From NCBI RefSeq assembly GCF_905201705.1, contig NZ_CAJKOX010000001.1, positions 62,001-126,000 on the forward strand: a DNA stretch of 64,000 nt. Reading direction: 5' to 3'. This document shows positions 32,943-42,733 of this stretch, one piece after another; within the stretch, counting starts at the first letter, position 1; every line of letters begins with the position of its first letter. This stretch comes from an uncultured Marvinbryantia sp. (GTDB lineage Bacteria; Bacillota; Clostridia; Lachnospirales; Lachnospiraceae). The notes under the pieces are model-generated. The model saw only the letters and a list, made by a program, of their open reading frames with translations. It had not been told where the DNA came from and made no database searches. The position numbers were made by a program, and so were the translations under genes.

Positions 32943-34703
32943 ATGGTCTATGATATTGAGGAACATCGGGTGGAGATCGAGAACCGCATCAAAAACATGA
33001 TGTGGACGGTGAGCGGTGATTATTCGCTGAAGGTGAAGCCAGATGTGGAGGCGTTTGCAAAAAATAAATATATTGCGTTGTACGATGCGATCAAACAGGG
33101 TGCTTTTGCGCGTTATTTTGACGCGGACGCACTCGGCACGTATCTGCTGAAGAAGCGATATTACGGCGCCGAGGAGGTTCCGCTGATGAGCATTGCGCAG
33201 CTATGCGCGGATGCGGCGTCCTATCCGGCGATTTCGGCGGAACGCCCGGGTGTGCGCCAGGTGCGCAAAAAGGCGTTTGAAGCAATGCTGGAGCACGAGT
33301 TTCACCGTATGAACCAGTCCTTTGCAGGCAGAGTAAAGATTTCCTATATCCGTGATTTTTTAAATGGCAGAAGACGCGATGAAAAGCGTGTGCAGGATGT
33401 GAAGGACGCGCTTTATGAGCTGGAGCATGTTTCCGACACCATGGAGATTATCCGGAAGATCGACTGGATCTACAATCATTTTATTGATAAGGGCTTTGAG
33501 CGAAAGCACGGGGATCTTGCGCACGTGCTTTCGGTGGAGCTGGAGGAGATCGTGCAGGATGGTTGGCAGGATTTTCTGGATGAAGACACTTATGAAGCTG
33601 TGATGGAGCAGTTTCTGGAGAATGTAAACCGGCAGGTCACTTCTCTGGAGGAACTGCAGGAAGAGCAGGAAAAGAAGGCTGGAAACGGCAGAAAAATTGT
33701 CGTGCTGGATGAGAAAGCGATCGCCCGGATGCACAGTTATATGGAATTGAATTTCGGACGTTCCTATTTAAATGAAGCGCAGCAGGAGCGTCTGAACCGG
33801 AGACTCTGCACGGGTGCGCATACGGACTGCAGCCTTTACTATACGGACGGCATACTGGAAAATCCGGTGCTTGTCAATGCGCAGTATGTAAATGCGAAGA
33901 AGCAGGCGGACCGCAATCGGCTGCTCCTGCATAACAGCGCGAGCGTGGTAAGGCATAATATCGATGTGATGACAGCGAGCCTGAAACGCGCGCTGACGCT
34001 GCGCGCCGAGAAGGATATCATTCCCTCGGAGTTCGGGCGTGTGGTGCCTGGCCGTCTCTGGCGGATCGGGCGAACGGAAGGCGGCAGGCTGTTTGACCGG
34101 GAGATCAGACAGAATAATTCGGAGTATGTAGTGGATGTGCTGATCGACGCCAGCGGCTCGCAGCGTGACCGGCAAAGTCAGGTGGCGCTCCAGGCGTATA
34201 TTATCAGCCGCGCGCTCAGCAACGTCAATATTCCGCACCGCGTGATGGGTTTCTGCACCTTCTGGGATTACACGGTCATGCAGCGTTACCGGGAATACGA
34301 TGCGCCCGCGAAGGAGGATGAAAGGATTTTTTCCTATACTACTTCTGCAAATAACCGCGACGGGCTTGCGATCCGTGCGGCGGCGGATTCCCTGATGCAG
34401 CGGGAGGAAGAAAATAAGATTTTGATCATATTAAGCGACGGCAGACCGAATGATGTGATCGTGAACCGTCCGAACAGCCGCAACCCGCGGATCTATTGCG
34501 GAGATTATGCGGTGCAGGATACGGCGCTGGAGGTGCGCAGGCTGCGAAATGCCGGGATATATGTGCTCGGCGTGTTCGCCGGAAAGGAAAAAGATCTTGC
34601 CGCAGAGAAGAAAATTTTCGGAAAAGATTTTGCGTACATCCGCGATATCCGTAATTTTTCGGCGGTTGTCAGCCGGTATCTGCAGAAGCTGCTGGACGAG
34701 TAG
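32943..34703 (+). CDS. VWA-domain (CoxE/NorD-like) protein
   Basis: About 586 residues. The N-terminal about 390 residues are helical and unassigned. The C-terminal von Willebrand A domain has the MIDAS motif DASGS (in VDVLIDASGSQRD), a later Thr region and IILSDGRPND, so metal-dependent adhesion is expected. It pairs with the MoxR-type ATPase upstream, as in MoxR/VWA chaperone-like systems that remodel protein complexes; the client is unknown. Start uncertain: ATG 32943 or GTG 32931, both with weak ribosome sites. The protein has no signal peptide or membrane helix. Confidence 0.85.
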   Translation: MVYDIEEHRVEIENRIKNMMWTVSGDYSLKVKPDVEAFAKNKYIALYDAIKQGAFARYFDADALGTYLLKKRYYGAEEVPLMSIAQLCADAASYPAISAERPGVRQVRKKAFEAMLEHEFHRMNQSFAGRVKISYIRDFLNGRRRDEKRVQDVKDALYELEHVSDTMEIIRKIDWIYNHFIDKGFERKHGDLAHVLSVELEEIVQDGWQDFLDEDTYEAVMEQFLENVNRQVTSLEELQEEQEKKAGNGRKIVVLDEKAIARMHSYMELNFGRSYLNEAQQERLNRRLCTGAHTDCSLYYTDGILENPVLVNAQYVNAKKQADRNRLLLHNSASVVRHNIDVMTASLKRALTLRAEKDIIPSEFGRVVPGRLWRIGRTEGGRLFDREIRQNNSEYVVDVLIDASGSQRDRQSQVALQAYIISRALSNVNIPHRVMGFCTFWDYTVMQRYREYDAPAKEDERIFSYTTSANNRDGLAIRAAADSLMQREEENKILIILSDGRPNDVIVNRPNSRNPRIYCGDYAVQDTALEVRRLRNAGIYVLGVFAGKEKDLAAEKKIFGKDFAYIRDIRNFSAVVSRYLQKLLDE

Positions 34704-34794
34704 GGCGTTTTAAAAACGATGCCTGGAAAAGAGACGGATAATATAGGCTGGGAAATATTACAAAATTGTATTCTGTGTGAAAAATGAAAGTGAT

Positions 34795-34838
34795 CCGGGA
34801 AAATCCTTTGTTTATAAGGGAAAATTCCCGGATTTTAA
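34795..34838 (+). terminator. Terminator after the VWA gene
   Basis: CCGGGAA (34795-34801) pairs with TTCCCGG (34825-34831), followed by a T-rich tract. Confidence 0.7.
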
Positions 34839-34865
34839 TTTTCTTAAAAAATTTTTAATCGGGTG

Positions 34866-34894
34866 TTGACATGATTTGTAATATATGTTAAGAT
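34866..34894 (+). promoter_or_regulatory. Sigma-A promoter of the NlpC/P60 gene
   Basis: TTGACA and TAAGAT with 17-base spacing, about 65 bases before the start codon. Confidence 0.75.
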
Positions 34895-34958
34895 GTGAAC
34901 GTAATAAATTTAACAATTTCGTAATAAGTTGGAGATACATTTGGAGGTTGAGCGAGTA

Positions 34959-36494
34959 ATGAATAAGGGTATGAAAAAACATGTGATGAAAGCGGCGGCT
35001 TGTTTCCTGGCAGGAAGCATGACGGTCGGGGCGCTTGGTGCAGGCGCTATGGCAGCCGGTGAATCACTGGTCGGCATTGGAGCTGTTTCCCTGGACAGCG
35101 TGGAAGACACGGAAGAAGTACAGGAGACAGAGACCGGGGCAGACACGATAGAAGAAACGGAGGCAGCTGCGGAGGAGGCTCCTGTGGAAGAAACAGAAGC
35201 GGCAGAGAATTTGATAAATACGATCGCAGTTGCACAGCTTGGGGAGGATTCTTATATAAATATCCGCACAGAGCCGAGTACAGAGTCCGACATCGTCGGA
35301 AAGCTGTACGACAGCAATGCGGCAACGATCCTTGCAGATGAGGGCGAGTGGTACCTTATTCAGTCCGGAAACTGCCAGGGTTATGTTGCAAAATACCTGC
35401 TCACGACCGGAGAGGCGGCTGCACAGGTGGTTGCAGAGATCGGCACGCCGGTTGCGCAGGTAAACACAGAGGCGCTTATGGTGCGTGCGGATGCTTCCGA
35501 GGATGCGGAAGTCGTTGATATGGTTACGGCAGATCAGATCGTATATCTGGAAGAGGATCTTGGCGGATGGGCAAAGGTTTCCACTGCAAACGGCACGGGT
35601 TATGTGAGCGCAGACTATGTAAGCTACGCTACTTACCTGCCGCAGGCAGAGTCCGTTGAGGAAGAGGCGGCAAGGATCGAAGCAGAGAATGCGGCATGGG
35701 AAGCATATGTAGCAGAGCAGGAAGCGGCTTATGCGGCATATGTGGCACAGCAGGAAGCCGAGTATCAGGCATACCTTGAACAGCAGCAGGCTGAGTGGGA
35801 AGCACAGAATCAGGCCTGGATTGAGTATCTGGAGAGCCAGGGACAGTACGCAGATGATGCACAGGCAGCGGCAGATCAGGCGGCAGCAGATCAGGCATAT
35901 TACGATCAGGTAGCAGCGGATGCACAGGCAGCAGCAGATGAAGCGGCATGGTCGGGCGATGAAGAAGCAGCGGCAGCGGCGCAGGCGGCGGCAGATCAGG
36001 CGGCAGCAGACGCAGCGGCAGCGGCAGACACCGCTTACCAGGCGCAGGCAGAGGCAGATGCAGCAGTGCAGGATGTACTTGACAATGCAGGCATTGACGC
36101 ATCACAGGTTACCACAGACGGCACCTCTTCTCTGAGACAGCAGGTTGTTGACTACGCACTGCAGTTCGTTGGAAATCCGTACGTATGGGGCGGTACAAGC
36201 CTTACGAGCGGCGCTGATTGCTCCGGCTTCACACAGTCGGTTCTGGCGGATAACGGTGTCAGTGTCAGCCGTACAGCAGGACAGCAGTCACAGGGCGGTA
36301 CTTCCGTAGACCTTGACAGTATCCAGCCGGGCGATCTGTTATTCTACGAAGGAAGCGGCGACTACGGCATCGGACATGTATCCATGTACATTGGCAATGG
36401 TCAGGTCGTACACGCAAGCAACTCTACTGATGGTATCATCGTATCGGATGTAGATTACCGCACACCGGTATCTGCAAAGAGCTATCTGGATTAA
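34959..36494 (+). CDS. Secreted SH3b-coiled-coil-NlpC/P60 peptidoglycan hydrolase
   Basis: A 511-residue exported protein. The signal peptide (MNKGMKKHVMKAAACFLAG...) is followed by an acidic linker, two SH3b wall-binding domains (about residues 90-150 and 163-225), an Ala/Gln/Glu-rich coiled region (about 230-375) with many EAAYAAYVAQQEAEYQ-like steps, and a C-terminal NlpC/P60 endopeptidase with Cys421 in GADCSGF and His residues in IGHVSMYIG and VVHAS. It should cut peptide stems (gamma-D-Glu-diamino acid bonds) during wall turnover or division. GGAGG lies 11 bases before the ATG. Own promoter and terminator: monocistronic. Confidence 0.93.
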   Translation: MNKGMKKHVMKAAACFLAGSMTVGALGAGAMAAGESLVGIGAVSLDSVEDTEEVQETETGADTIEETEAAAEEAPVEETEAAENLINTIAVAQLGEDSYINIRTEPSTESDIVGKLYDSNAATILADEGEWYLIQSGNCQGYVAKYLLTTGEAAAQVVAEIGTPVAQVNTEALMVRADASEDAEVVDMVTADQIVYLEEDLGGWAKVSTANGTGYVSADYVSYATYLPQAESVEEEAARIEAENAAWEAYVAEQEAAYAAYVAQQEAEYQAYLEQQQAEWEAQNQAWIEYLESQGQYADDAQAAADQAAADQAYYDQVAADAQAAADEAAWSGDEEAAAAAQAAADQAAADAAAAADTAYQAQAEADAAVQDVLDNAGIDASQVTTDGTSSLRQQVVDYALQFVGNPYVWGGTSLTSGADCSGFTQSVLADNGVSVSRTAGQQSQGGTSVDLDSIQPGDLLFYEGSGDYGIGHVSMYIGNGQVVHASNSTDGIIVSDVDYRTPVSAKSYLD

Positions 36495-36508
36495 TAAAAT
36501 TGAAATAT

Positions 36509-36539
36509 GGGGCTGTCGCGAAAGCGGCAGCTCTTTTTT
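36509..36539 (+). terminator. Terminator of the NlpC/P60 gene
   Basis: GGCTGTCGC-gaaa-GCGGCAGCT hairpin with six T following. Confidence 0.88.
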
Positions 36540-36575
36540 GCTGTATGCAGAACGATGGAATAAATGCATTCTTTC

Positions 36576-36604
36576 TTGCATTTTCTCCGCGAATGAGCTA
36601 TTAT
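36576..36604 (+). promoter_or_regulatory. Predicted promoter of glutamine synthetase III
   Basis: TTGCAT and TATTAT with 17-base spacing. Confidence 0.6.
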
Positions 36605-36671
36605 TTGATATGAGTTTACGGGCAGAGCCGCATTCCTGTGCTTCTGCCCCTTTTTAGAGAGTGGAGGATAT

Positions 36672-38783
36672 ATGAGCGAATATGTGAGTGCTGCCGAGCT
36701 GTTCGGCGAAAATGTGTTTAACGACAAGGTGATGCAGGAGAAGTTGCCGAAGAAGGTTTATAAGGAACTGCACAAGACGATCGACGATGGAAAAGAGCTG
36801 GACCCGATGATAGCCGAGGTGGTGGCGGGAGCCATGAAGGAGTGGGCGATTGAAAAGGGCGCCACGCACTATACGCACTGGTTCCAGCCGCTGACGGGAT
36901 TTACGGCGGAGAAGCATGATGCGTTTATCACGGCGCCGTCGAAGGACGGTTCCGTGCAGCTTGAGTTTTCCGGGAAAGAGCTGATCAAGGGCGAGCCGGA
37001 CGCGTCCTCTTTTCCCTCCGGCGGTCTGCGCGCGACCTTCGAGGCGAGGGGCTATACTGCCTGGGACTGCACTTCCCCGGCATTCGTGCGCCAGGATGAG
37101 GGGGGAGCAATTCTTTGCATTCCGACGGCGTTTTGCTCTTATACCGGAGAGGCGCTGGATCAGAAAACACCGCTGCTGCGTTCTATGGAGGCTATCCAGA
37201 CGCAGACGCTTCGCCTGCTCCGTCTGATGGGCAACACCACGTCAAAGAAGGTAAAGCCGTCGGTCGGCGTAGAGCAGGAATATTTTATTGTAGACCGCGA
37301 GAAATATTTAAAGCGCAAAGATCTGATCTTTACCGGGCGAACGCTGTTCGGAGCGATGCCGCCGAAGGGACAGGAACTGGACGATCATTATTTCGGCGTT
37401 ATCCGTCCGCGGATCGCATCGTTTATGCATGATGTAAATGAGGAATTGTGGAAGCTCGGCGTTTCCGCAAAGACGCAGCACAATGAGGTTGCCCCTGCAC
37501 AGCACGAGCTTGCGCCGATCTATGCGGAGTGCAACGTGGCGGCGGACCATAACCAGATTATCATGGAGACGTTAAAGCGCGTGGCGGAGGAGCACGGGCT
37601 GCAGTGCCTGCTCCACGAAAAACCGTTTGCGGGCGTAAACGGTTCCGGCAAGCACAATAACTGGTCGCTGACGACGGACGACGGCATCAATCTGCTCGAC
37701 CCTGGCAAGACGCCGCATGAGAATATCCAGTTCCTGCTGATTCTCACCTGCATTCTGCGTGCAGTGGATCGTCATGCGGATCTTCTGCGCGAGTCTGCGG
37801 CGGATGTGGGAAACGACCATCGTCTCGGTGCGAACGAAGCGCCGCCTGCGATCATTTCTGTATTTCTGGGCGAGCAGCTTGAGGATGTGCTGGCGCAGCT
37901 TATCAGCACGGGCGAGGCAACGCACAGCATTAAGGGCGGTACCCTGCACACCGGCGTAAAGACGCTGCCGGATTTTGCGAAGGATGCCACGGACCGCAAC
38001 CGCACGTCTCCGTTTGCGTTCACCGGAAATAAATTCGAGTTCCGTATGGTCGGTTCCAGAGATTCCGTTGCGGAGTGCAATGTCGTGATCAACACGATCG
38101 TTGCGGAGGCGTTTTCTGACGCCTGCGATGTGCTGGAGGCAGCGGATGATGTGCAGATGGCGGTTCATGACTTAATTAAGCAGTATGCGAGCGAGCATCA
38201 TCGGATCGTGTTTAATGGTAACGGTTACTCCCAGGAGTGGGTGGAGGAGGCCGAGCGGCGCGGACTGCCGAACATCAAGTCGATGGTGGAGGCGATCCCG
38301 GCGCTCGTAACCGATAAAGCAATCGCACTGTTTGGAAAATTCGGCGTGTTCACGGAGGCGGAGCTGCGCTCCCGTGTGGAAATACAATATGAGGGCTATG
38401 CGAAGGCGCTGAATATCGAGGCGCGCGCCATGATTGATATTGCAAGCAAGCACATTATCCCGGCCGTGCTGCGCTTTAACCGCAATCTCTCCGATACGGT
38501 AAATACCATGAAAGAAGCGGGCGTTGAGGTTCATGTGCCGCTGGAAATGTTGCGTCAGTCGAGCCGTCTGCTCGCCGCAGCAAAGACCTCTCTCACAAAG
38601 CTGGAGGAGGTGACCGACAAGGCGGCAAAAATGCAGCCGGGTCAGGAACAGGCAACTTATTATTATGAGGTGGTTTCCAAAGCGATGGAAGAGCTGCGCG
38701 TGCCGGTAGATCAGCTTGAAATGATTGTTGATAAGGAAGAATGGCCGATGCCGTCCTACGGTGATCTGCTGTTTGAGGTATAG
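36672..38783 (+). CDS. glnN: Glutamine synthetase type III
   Basis: A 703-residue GSIII enzyme that makes glutamine from glutamate, ammonia and ATP. The size and motifs separate it from the about 450-residue type I enzyme: FPSGGLRATFEARGYTAWD near the start, GVEQEYFIVD, HNEVAPAQHELAPIY, GVNGSGKHNNWS and NRTSPFAFTGNKFEFR. RBS GTGGAGGA. It stands as a single gene between terminators. Together with the Amt-PII fusion at 53019 it suggests this strain scavenges ammonium actively. Confidence 0.97.
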   Translation: MSEYVSAAELFGENVFNDKVMQEKLPKKVYKELHKTIDDGKELDPMIAEVVAGAMKEWAIEKGATHYTHWFQPLTGFTAEKHDAFITAPSKDGSVQLEFSGKELIKGEPDASSFPSGGLRATFEARGYTAWDCTSPAFVRQDEGGAILCIPTAFCSYTGEALDQKTPLLRSMEAIQTQTLRLLRLMGNTTSKKVKPSVGVEQEYFIVDREKYLKRKDLIFTGRTLFGAMPPKGQELDDHYFGVIRPRIASFMHDVNEELWKLGVSAKTQHNEVAPAQHELAPIYAECNVAADHNQIIMETLKRVAEEHGLQCLLHEKPFAGVNGSGKHNNWSLTTDDGINLLDPGKTPHENIQFLLILTCILRAVDRHADLLRESAADVGNDHRLGANEAPPAIISVFLGEQLEDVLAQLISTGEATHSIKGGTLHTGVKTLPDFAKDATDRNRTSPFAFTGNKFEFRMVGSRDSVAECNVVINTIVAEAFSDACDVLEAADDVQMAVHDLIKQYASEHHRIVFNGNGYSQEWVEEAERRGLPNIKSMVEAIPALVTDKAIALFGKFGVFTEAELRSRVEIQYEGYAKALNIEARAMIDIASKHIIPAVLRFNRNLSDTVNTMKEAGVEVHVPLEMLRQSSRLLAAAKTSLTKLEEVTDKAAKMQPGQEQATYYYEVVSKAMEELRVPVDQLEMIVDKEEWPMPSYGDLLFEV

Positions 38784-38810
38784 AACCGGGCTGAAAAAAT
38801 GTTAAGAGGA

Positions 38811-38841
38811 AGCAGATGCGTGAAGGCGTGTCTGCTTTTTT
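38811..38841 (+). terminator. Terminator of glnN
   Basis: AGCAGA (38811-38816) and TCTGCT (38831-38836) with a long T-run. Confidence 0.78.
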
Positions 38842-38892
38842 CTGTTGCCATGCACAAAAAAGAAGATGATTTTCACCGGAAAAGAAGCTATA

Positions 38893-40683
38893 ATGAATAA
38901 AAGACGTCTGATTTTCCGGAAAGCGAGGGACGGCAGGGTGAGTGAGGCAACTGTTGCAGAAAAGAAAAAGAAAGCGGCGCAAAGAAAGCCGCGGTTTCAG
39001 CATAAAGTGCTGGTGAGTATTCTGGTACCGGTGGTGGTTTTCTGCATCGTGACCAATCTGACCATCGGCGCGCTGTTCGGGCATGAGCTTATGATGAAGA
39101 AAGTCGATACCGAACGGGGATACCTGTCCGTGATTTACTCGTATCTGGAGGATGCGAAGAACAATCTGGACACGCTGGCGCTGTATGCGGAGGGAAGTTT
39201 GGCGGTGCGCGGCGCTCTGAAGAACAGCAGTCTGGAGAGTGTGCGGGCAAAGAGATATGCGCTGGACGCGCAGGAAAAGCTGGCTACCGCGCTGAGCGCA
39301 AGTCCGGTGGAGCGTTATGTGGACAATATGTTCCTGATTAACAGAGCCGGCGTTAAGATTGTGGTTACGTCGGGCACGGGTGTGGTTCTGACGGACCAGA
39401 TTCTGGAAAGCCCGCTGTTTGAAAAGGCGGAAAAGGGAAGAAATGCGGTTGCGGAGATTACGGAGTCGGTGGTGGATAAGGGAGAGCGAAAGCTTTCTTA
39501 CCTGTATCCGCTCGATATGGAGCAGAATAGCTTTCTTTATATAGAAGTAAGCGACCGCATGATTACGGATTTGCTGGCGCCCTATGCTGATGCGGCGGAG
39601 ATTGTGATTCAGAGCACGGACGCCGGCGATGCGTGGTATTCGTCGCCGGAAATGGAAGAGCACATAAAGGATAGAAGCATAACGTCGCGGTATTATGAAG
39701 AGAAAACAGAGTTTACGCCCTTCGCCCTGTCCGTCGCGGTGCTGATTGACGCGGGAATCTATTCAATGGAGAACCGATACGTATTCTGGGTGCTGCTGAC
39801 AACGGTGATCCTGGTCATCTGCATGGGACTGGCGGTATCCAGGCTGATTTCCAGAAGGATTACCCAGCCGCTCGGCAGACTGAGCAGCCATATCAATTAT
39901 CTGGCGGAGACGAAGCTGCTCACTGTGGACGAGACGATTGAAAAGGGTGAGGACGAGGTGGCGGAAATCGGACGGGAGTTTAATCATCTGGTGCGGCGCA
40001 TCAATCACCTGATCGAGCAGCAGCGGGAAATGTACGAGCAGAAGCAGAAGCTGAGCATGGATGCCCTGCAGGCGCAGATTAATCCGCATTTTCTTTATAA
40101 TACGCTGGATTCCGTGCGGTGGATGGCAGTGATACAGAACGCGGATAATATTGCCAATACGGTGATGAGCCTGGAAAATCTGCTGCGGAATATGGCGAAG
40201 GGAAGCGGCGATAAGGTTACGCTGCGGGAGGAGCTGTCGCTGGTGCAGGATTATGTAAACCTGCAGCAGGTGCGGTATATGGAAGTTTTTGATTATATCT
40301 GTGAGGTTCCGGAGGAGTATCGGGATTATCTGATCGTGAAGATGACTATGCGGCCGATTATCGAGAACGCGATTGTCCACGGTATTGAGCCGACCGGAAC
40401 CTACGGCGTGATACGGGTGTATGCGCGCGCTGAGGGCGGAGCGCTTTACATTTCCATAGAGGATAACGGGATGGGCATGGACGAAACGGAAATCCGCGAA
40501 ATCCTGAAAGCGAAGAAGAACAAAAATTCCATGAGCGGGATCGGCGTGACAAATGTGGACGAGCGTCTGAAGCTGATTTACGGTCCGGATTATGGTCTGA
40601 TCTTTGAGGGAGAAGAAGGGAAATTTACCAGAGTTACCATACATATACCAATGGAAACGGGAAAGGAAGAGAGCGATGTATAA
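38893..40683 (+). CDS. YesM-type sensor histidine kinase
   Basis: About 596 residues. A Lys/Arg-rich N-terminus leads to helix 1 (about 38-60), an extracellular sensor of about 220 residues, helix 2 (about 292-312), a HAMP domain, the His_kinase domain with His399 in QINPHFLYNTLDS, and HATPase_c with NAIVHGI and DNGMGM. This is the YesM/LytS-like architecture that in Firmicutes regulates sugar ABC transporters. The start is uncertain: ATG 38893 with GGAAAAGAAG upstream is preferred; a start at 38866 is possible. Its end overlaps the response regulator gene by 8 bases. Confidence 0.9.
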   Translation: MNKRRLIFRKARDGRVSEATVAEKKKKAAQRKPRFQHKVLVSILVPVVVFCIVTNLTIGALFGHELMMKKVDTERGYLSVIYSYLEDAKNNLDTLALYAEGSLAVRGALKNSSLESVRAKRYALDAQEKLATALSASPVERYVDNMFLINRAGVKIVVTSGTGVVLTDQILESPLFEKAEKGRNAVAEITESVVDKGERKLSYLYPLDMEQNSFLYIEVSDRMITDLLAPYADAAEIVIQSTDAGDAWYSSPEMEEHIKDRSITSRYYEEKTEFTPFALSVAVLIDAGIYSMENRYVFWVLLTTVILVICMGLAVSRLISRRITQPLGRLSSHINYLAETKLLTVDETIEKGEDEVAEIGREFNHLVRRINHLIEQQREMYEQKQKLSMDALQAQINPHFLYNTLDSVRWMAVIQNADNIANTVMSLENLLRNMAKGSGDKVTLREELSLVQDYVNLQQVRYMEVFDYICEVPEEYRDYLIVKMTMRPIIENAIVHGIEPTGTYGVIRVYARAEGGALYISIEDNGMGMDETEIREILKAKKNKNSMSGIGVTNVDERLKLIYGPDYGLIFEGEEGKFTRVTIHIPMETGKEESDV

Positions 40684-42436
40684 GGTCATGCTCGTGGACG
40701 ACGAGACGCTGATATTATCCGGGATAAAGTTTCTGATAGACTGGGAGAAAAACGGCTGCGTGATTGCGGCGACTGCGGGAAACGGGCAGGATGCGCTGGA
40801 AAAAATCCGCAGACTGCAGCCGGATATTGTGCTGGCGGATATCAATATGCCGGTTATGGACGGAATTACGCTGATGAAGAAGGTGGGCGAGGAGTTTCCG
40901 CATATTGTTTTTATTATTCTGACAAATCTGGAGGAATTTGAGCTGGCGCGGCAGGCGCTCCATTACCGGGCGGTGGGATATCTGGTGAAGAGCCAGCTTG
41001 AGGCGCCCGCTCTGGAGAAGGAGCTGGAGCATGCGAAGGAGGAGCGGGAAAAAAGAAATCAGCTGATGGTGGTGAATGCGGCGGATTATTTTGAGAAAAA
41101 GCAGCAGGAGGACGTCCTCAATAAGGCGCTTCAGGAGACGCTTTTCTTCCGCCGGGGCACGCCGGGCGAAGAATATGCGGAATTTCTGAAGGACGCGGGG
41201 GTGTTTTACCGGTACGCCTGTTTTTACATTCCGTTTGACTTTGCGGCGATGAGCAGCGGACAGCCGCCGGAAAAGGAAGAGAAGGCAAAGACGATGGAGT
41301 GGATACGGGAACTGGCGAAAAAGACGGCGGAAAAAATTTTCCGGCAGAATTATATTTTTCTGGATACGGGCGGGGTGAACAGTCTTGTCCTGTTCGTTTA
41401 TGCAAGGGGAGATTCCTGGGAGCAGGAGGCGGAGTTTTTCGGGCGGAAGCTGACCAGCACCGTGAAAAATATTACCAGGGCGGAGTGCCGGGTATTCTGC
41501 ACGGGGCTCTATGAGAATGAGGATGGACTGAAGCAGTGCGCCGGGGAATATCAGACCCTGATGGAGCGGTACTATCTGGGAGAGGATGAAGAAAGCGGCA
41601 TTGCCACTGAGCACGACAGTGAGCATGCAGGCGGGAAGATATCTGCCGGTGAGCACGGCGGGAGTGGAAGGCTGTATGCCGGTGAGCAAGGCGGGAGCGG
41701 AAGGTTGTATGCCGGGCGGATCGGAGAGAACGTGATATCTGTGGGAAAGCACGCCGGCAACGGCGAGGGCGGATATGAATCTCTGGGACTGCAGGGGATC
41801 GGACCGCAGCTTTACCATGAGATTACGCGGAAAAATACGAAGGGGATACAGGCGCTGCTTGACAGTGCCAGGACGCGCGTGCAGAATACGAAGCACCAGA
41901 AGAGCCAAGCAATCTGGCTTTTAAATGAGCTGAACCGGGAGGCGACCGAAGCGCTGAACGGGCTGGGCATGATGGAAAATTCCTCCTACAGCCGGGTGAG
42001 CAGCGCCGCGGAAATTGAAAATATCAATACGCGCAGGCAGGTCCTGCAGTGGCTGGACATGCTGAGAAACACGCTCCTGGATATCGTGGGAAACGGTGAG
42101 AATCCCGGAAATCAGATTGCCAGGGGAGCGCGGCAATATGTGCTGGAAAATATCGAGTCCCACGTGGGACTGCAGGAGGCGGCAGATCATCTGGGCGTTT
42201 CCGCCGGGTATCTCTCCACCATCTTTAAGCGGGAGTACGGGCAGAGCTTTATCGATTTCATAAACAGTACGAAAATCGAATATGCCTGCCGCCTTCTGGA
42301 GGAAAAAGAACTGATGGTGACGGAAATCGCCTGCCGTCTCGGATATGAAAATGCCTATTACTTTTCGAAGGTATTCCGGAAATACACCGGCATGTCCCCG
42401 ACCAGCTATCAAAAGCACGTGACAGAGTTTGAATAG
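40676..42436 (+). CDS. YesN-type response regulator with AraC DNA-binding domain
   Basis: A 586-residue regulator. The receiver domain has MLVDDE, phosphoacceptor Asp55 in LADINMPVMDG and Lys in YLVKSQ. A long middle region follows, including an in-frame tandem repeat near residues 324-345. The C-terminal AraC-type double helix-turn-helix (about 480-586) has LQEAADHLGVSAGYLSTIFK and VTEIACRLGYENAYYFSKVFRK. It is translationally coupled to the kinase. Such pairs usually activate an adjacent sugar ABC operon; here the nearest is at 46487, beyond an AT-rich insertion. Confidence 0.92.
   Translation: MYKVMLVDDETLILSGIKFLIDWEKNGCVIAATAGNGQDALEKIRRLQPDIVLADINMPVMDGITLMKKVGEEFPHIVFIILTNLEEFELARQALHYRAVGYLVKSQLEAPALEKELEHAKEEREKRNQLMVVNAADYFEKKQQEDVLNKALQETLFFRRGTPGEEYAEFLKDAGVFYRYACFYIPFDFAAMSSGQPPEKEEKAKTMEWIRELAKKTAEKIFRQNYIFLDTGGVNSLVLFVYARGDSWEQEAEFFGRKLTSTVKNITRAECRVFCTGLYENEDGLKQCAGEYQTLMERYYLGEDEESGIATEHDSEHAGGKISAGEHGGSGRLYAGEQGGSGRLYAGRIGENVISVGKHAGNGEGGYESLGLQGIGPQLYHEITRKNTKGIQALLDSARTRVQNTKHQKSQAIWLLNELNREATEALNGLGMMENSSYSRVSSAAEIENINTRRQVLQWLDMLRNTLLDIVGNGENPGNQIARGARQYVLENIESHVGLQEAADHLGVSAGYLSTIFKREYGQSFIDFINSTKIEYACRLLEEKELMVTEIACRLGYENAYYFSKVFRKYTGMSPTSYQKHVTEFE
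41645..41710 (+). repeat. In-frame tandem repeat, 2 x 33 bp, in the YesN-type regulator
   Basis: Two adjacent 33-bp units encode AGEHGGSGRLY and AGEQGGSGRLY, embedded in a longer Gly/His/Glu-rich stretch with weaker units either side. Confidence 0.85.
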
Positions 42437-42442
42437 ACACCG

Positions 42443-42487
42443 ATCCTCTGGAAAACCTTGTTTTATGGGATTTCCAGAGGATGCTTT
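42443..42487. terminator. Terminator after the YesN-type regulator
   Basis: ATCCTCTGGAAA (42443-42454) pairs with TTTCCAGAGGAT (42471-42482), followed by a short T tract. It also overlaps the 3' end of the integrase fragment on the other strand and marks the left edge of the AT-rich island. Confidence 0.75.
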
Positions 42488-42726
42488 TGCTTATTGGCTA
42501 CACTTGCTATTTGGCTACCATCCGGGACGGTTGTTCCGTTGATGATATTTTCAAGTTGCTGCGCTACTTCCGCCTGTTTATTTGGATACAGATGACTGTA
42601 AGTATTTAAGGTTGTCTGTATTTTTTCATGTCCTAAACGATTTGCGTTCAGAAGCGACTGGCAGATCATCTCAATCAATAAACTAGTGTGGGAGTGACTA
42701 AGCTCGTGGAAGCGACAAATAACCAT
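42463..42726 (-). pseudogene. Tyrosine integrase, C-terminal fragment with lost catalytic Arg
   Basis: About 85 codons match the C-terminus of phage/ICE tyrosine recombinases: RFHELSHSHTSLLIE, then RLGHEKIQTTLNTYSHLYPNKQ. Family members have the catalytic HxLRH; here it reads HELSHSH, so the Arg is replaced by Ser, while the nucleophile Tyr (NTYSHL) is kept. Residues before ICRF do not match and no N-terminal domains exist, so it is a dead remnant. It shows that the following AT-rich segment came with an integrating element. Confidence 0.85.
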
Positions 42727-42733
42727 AGAAACA

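Noticed and set aside
42463..42726. Active integrase gene
   Set aside because: Only the C-terminal part is present and the catalytic Arg is Ser, so it is a remnant.
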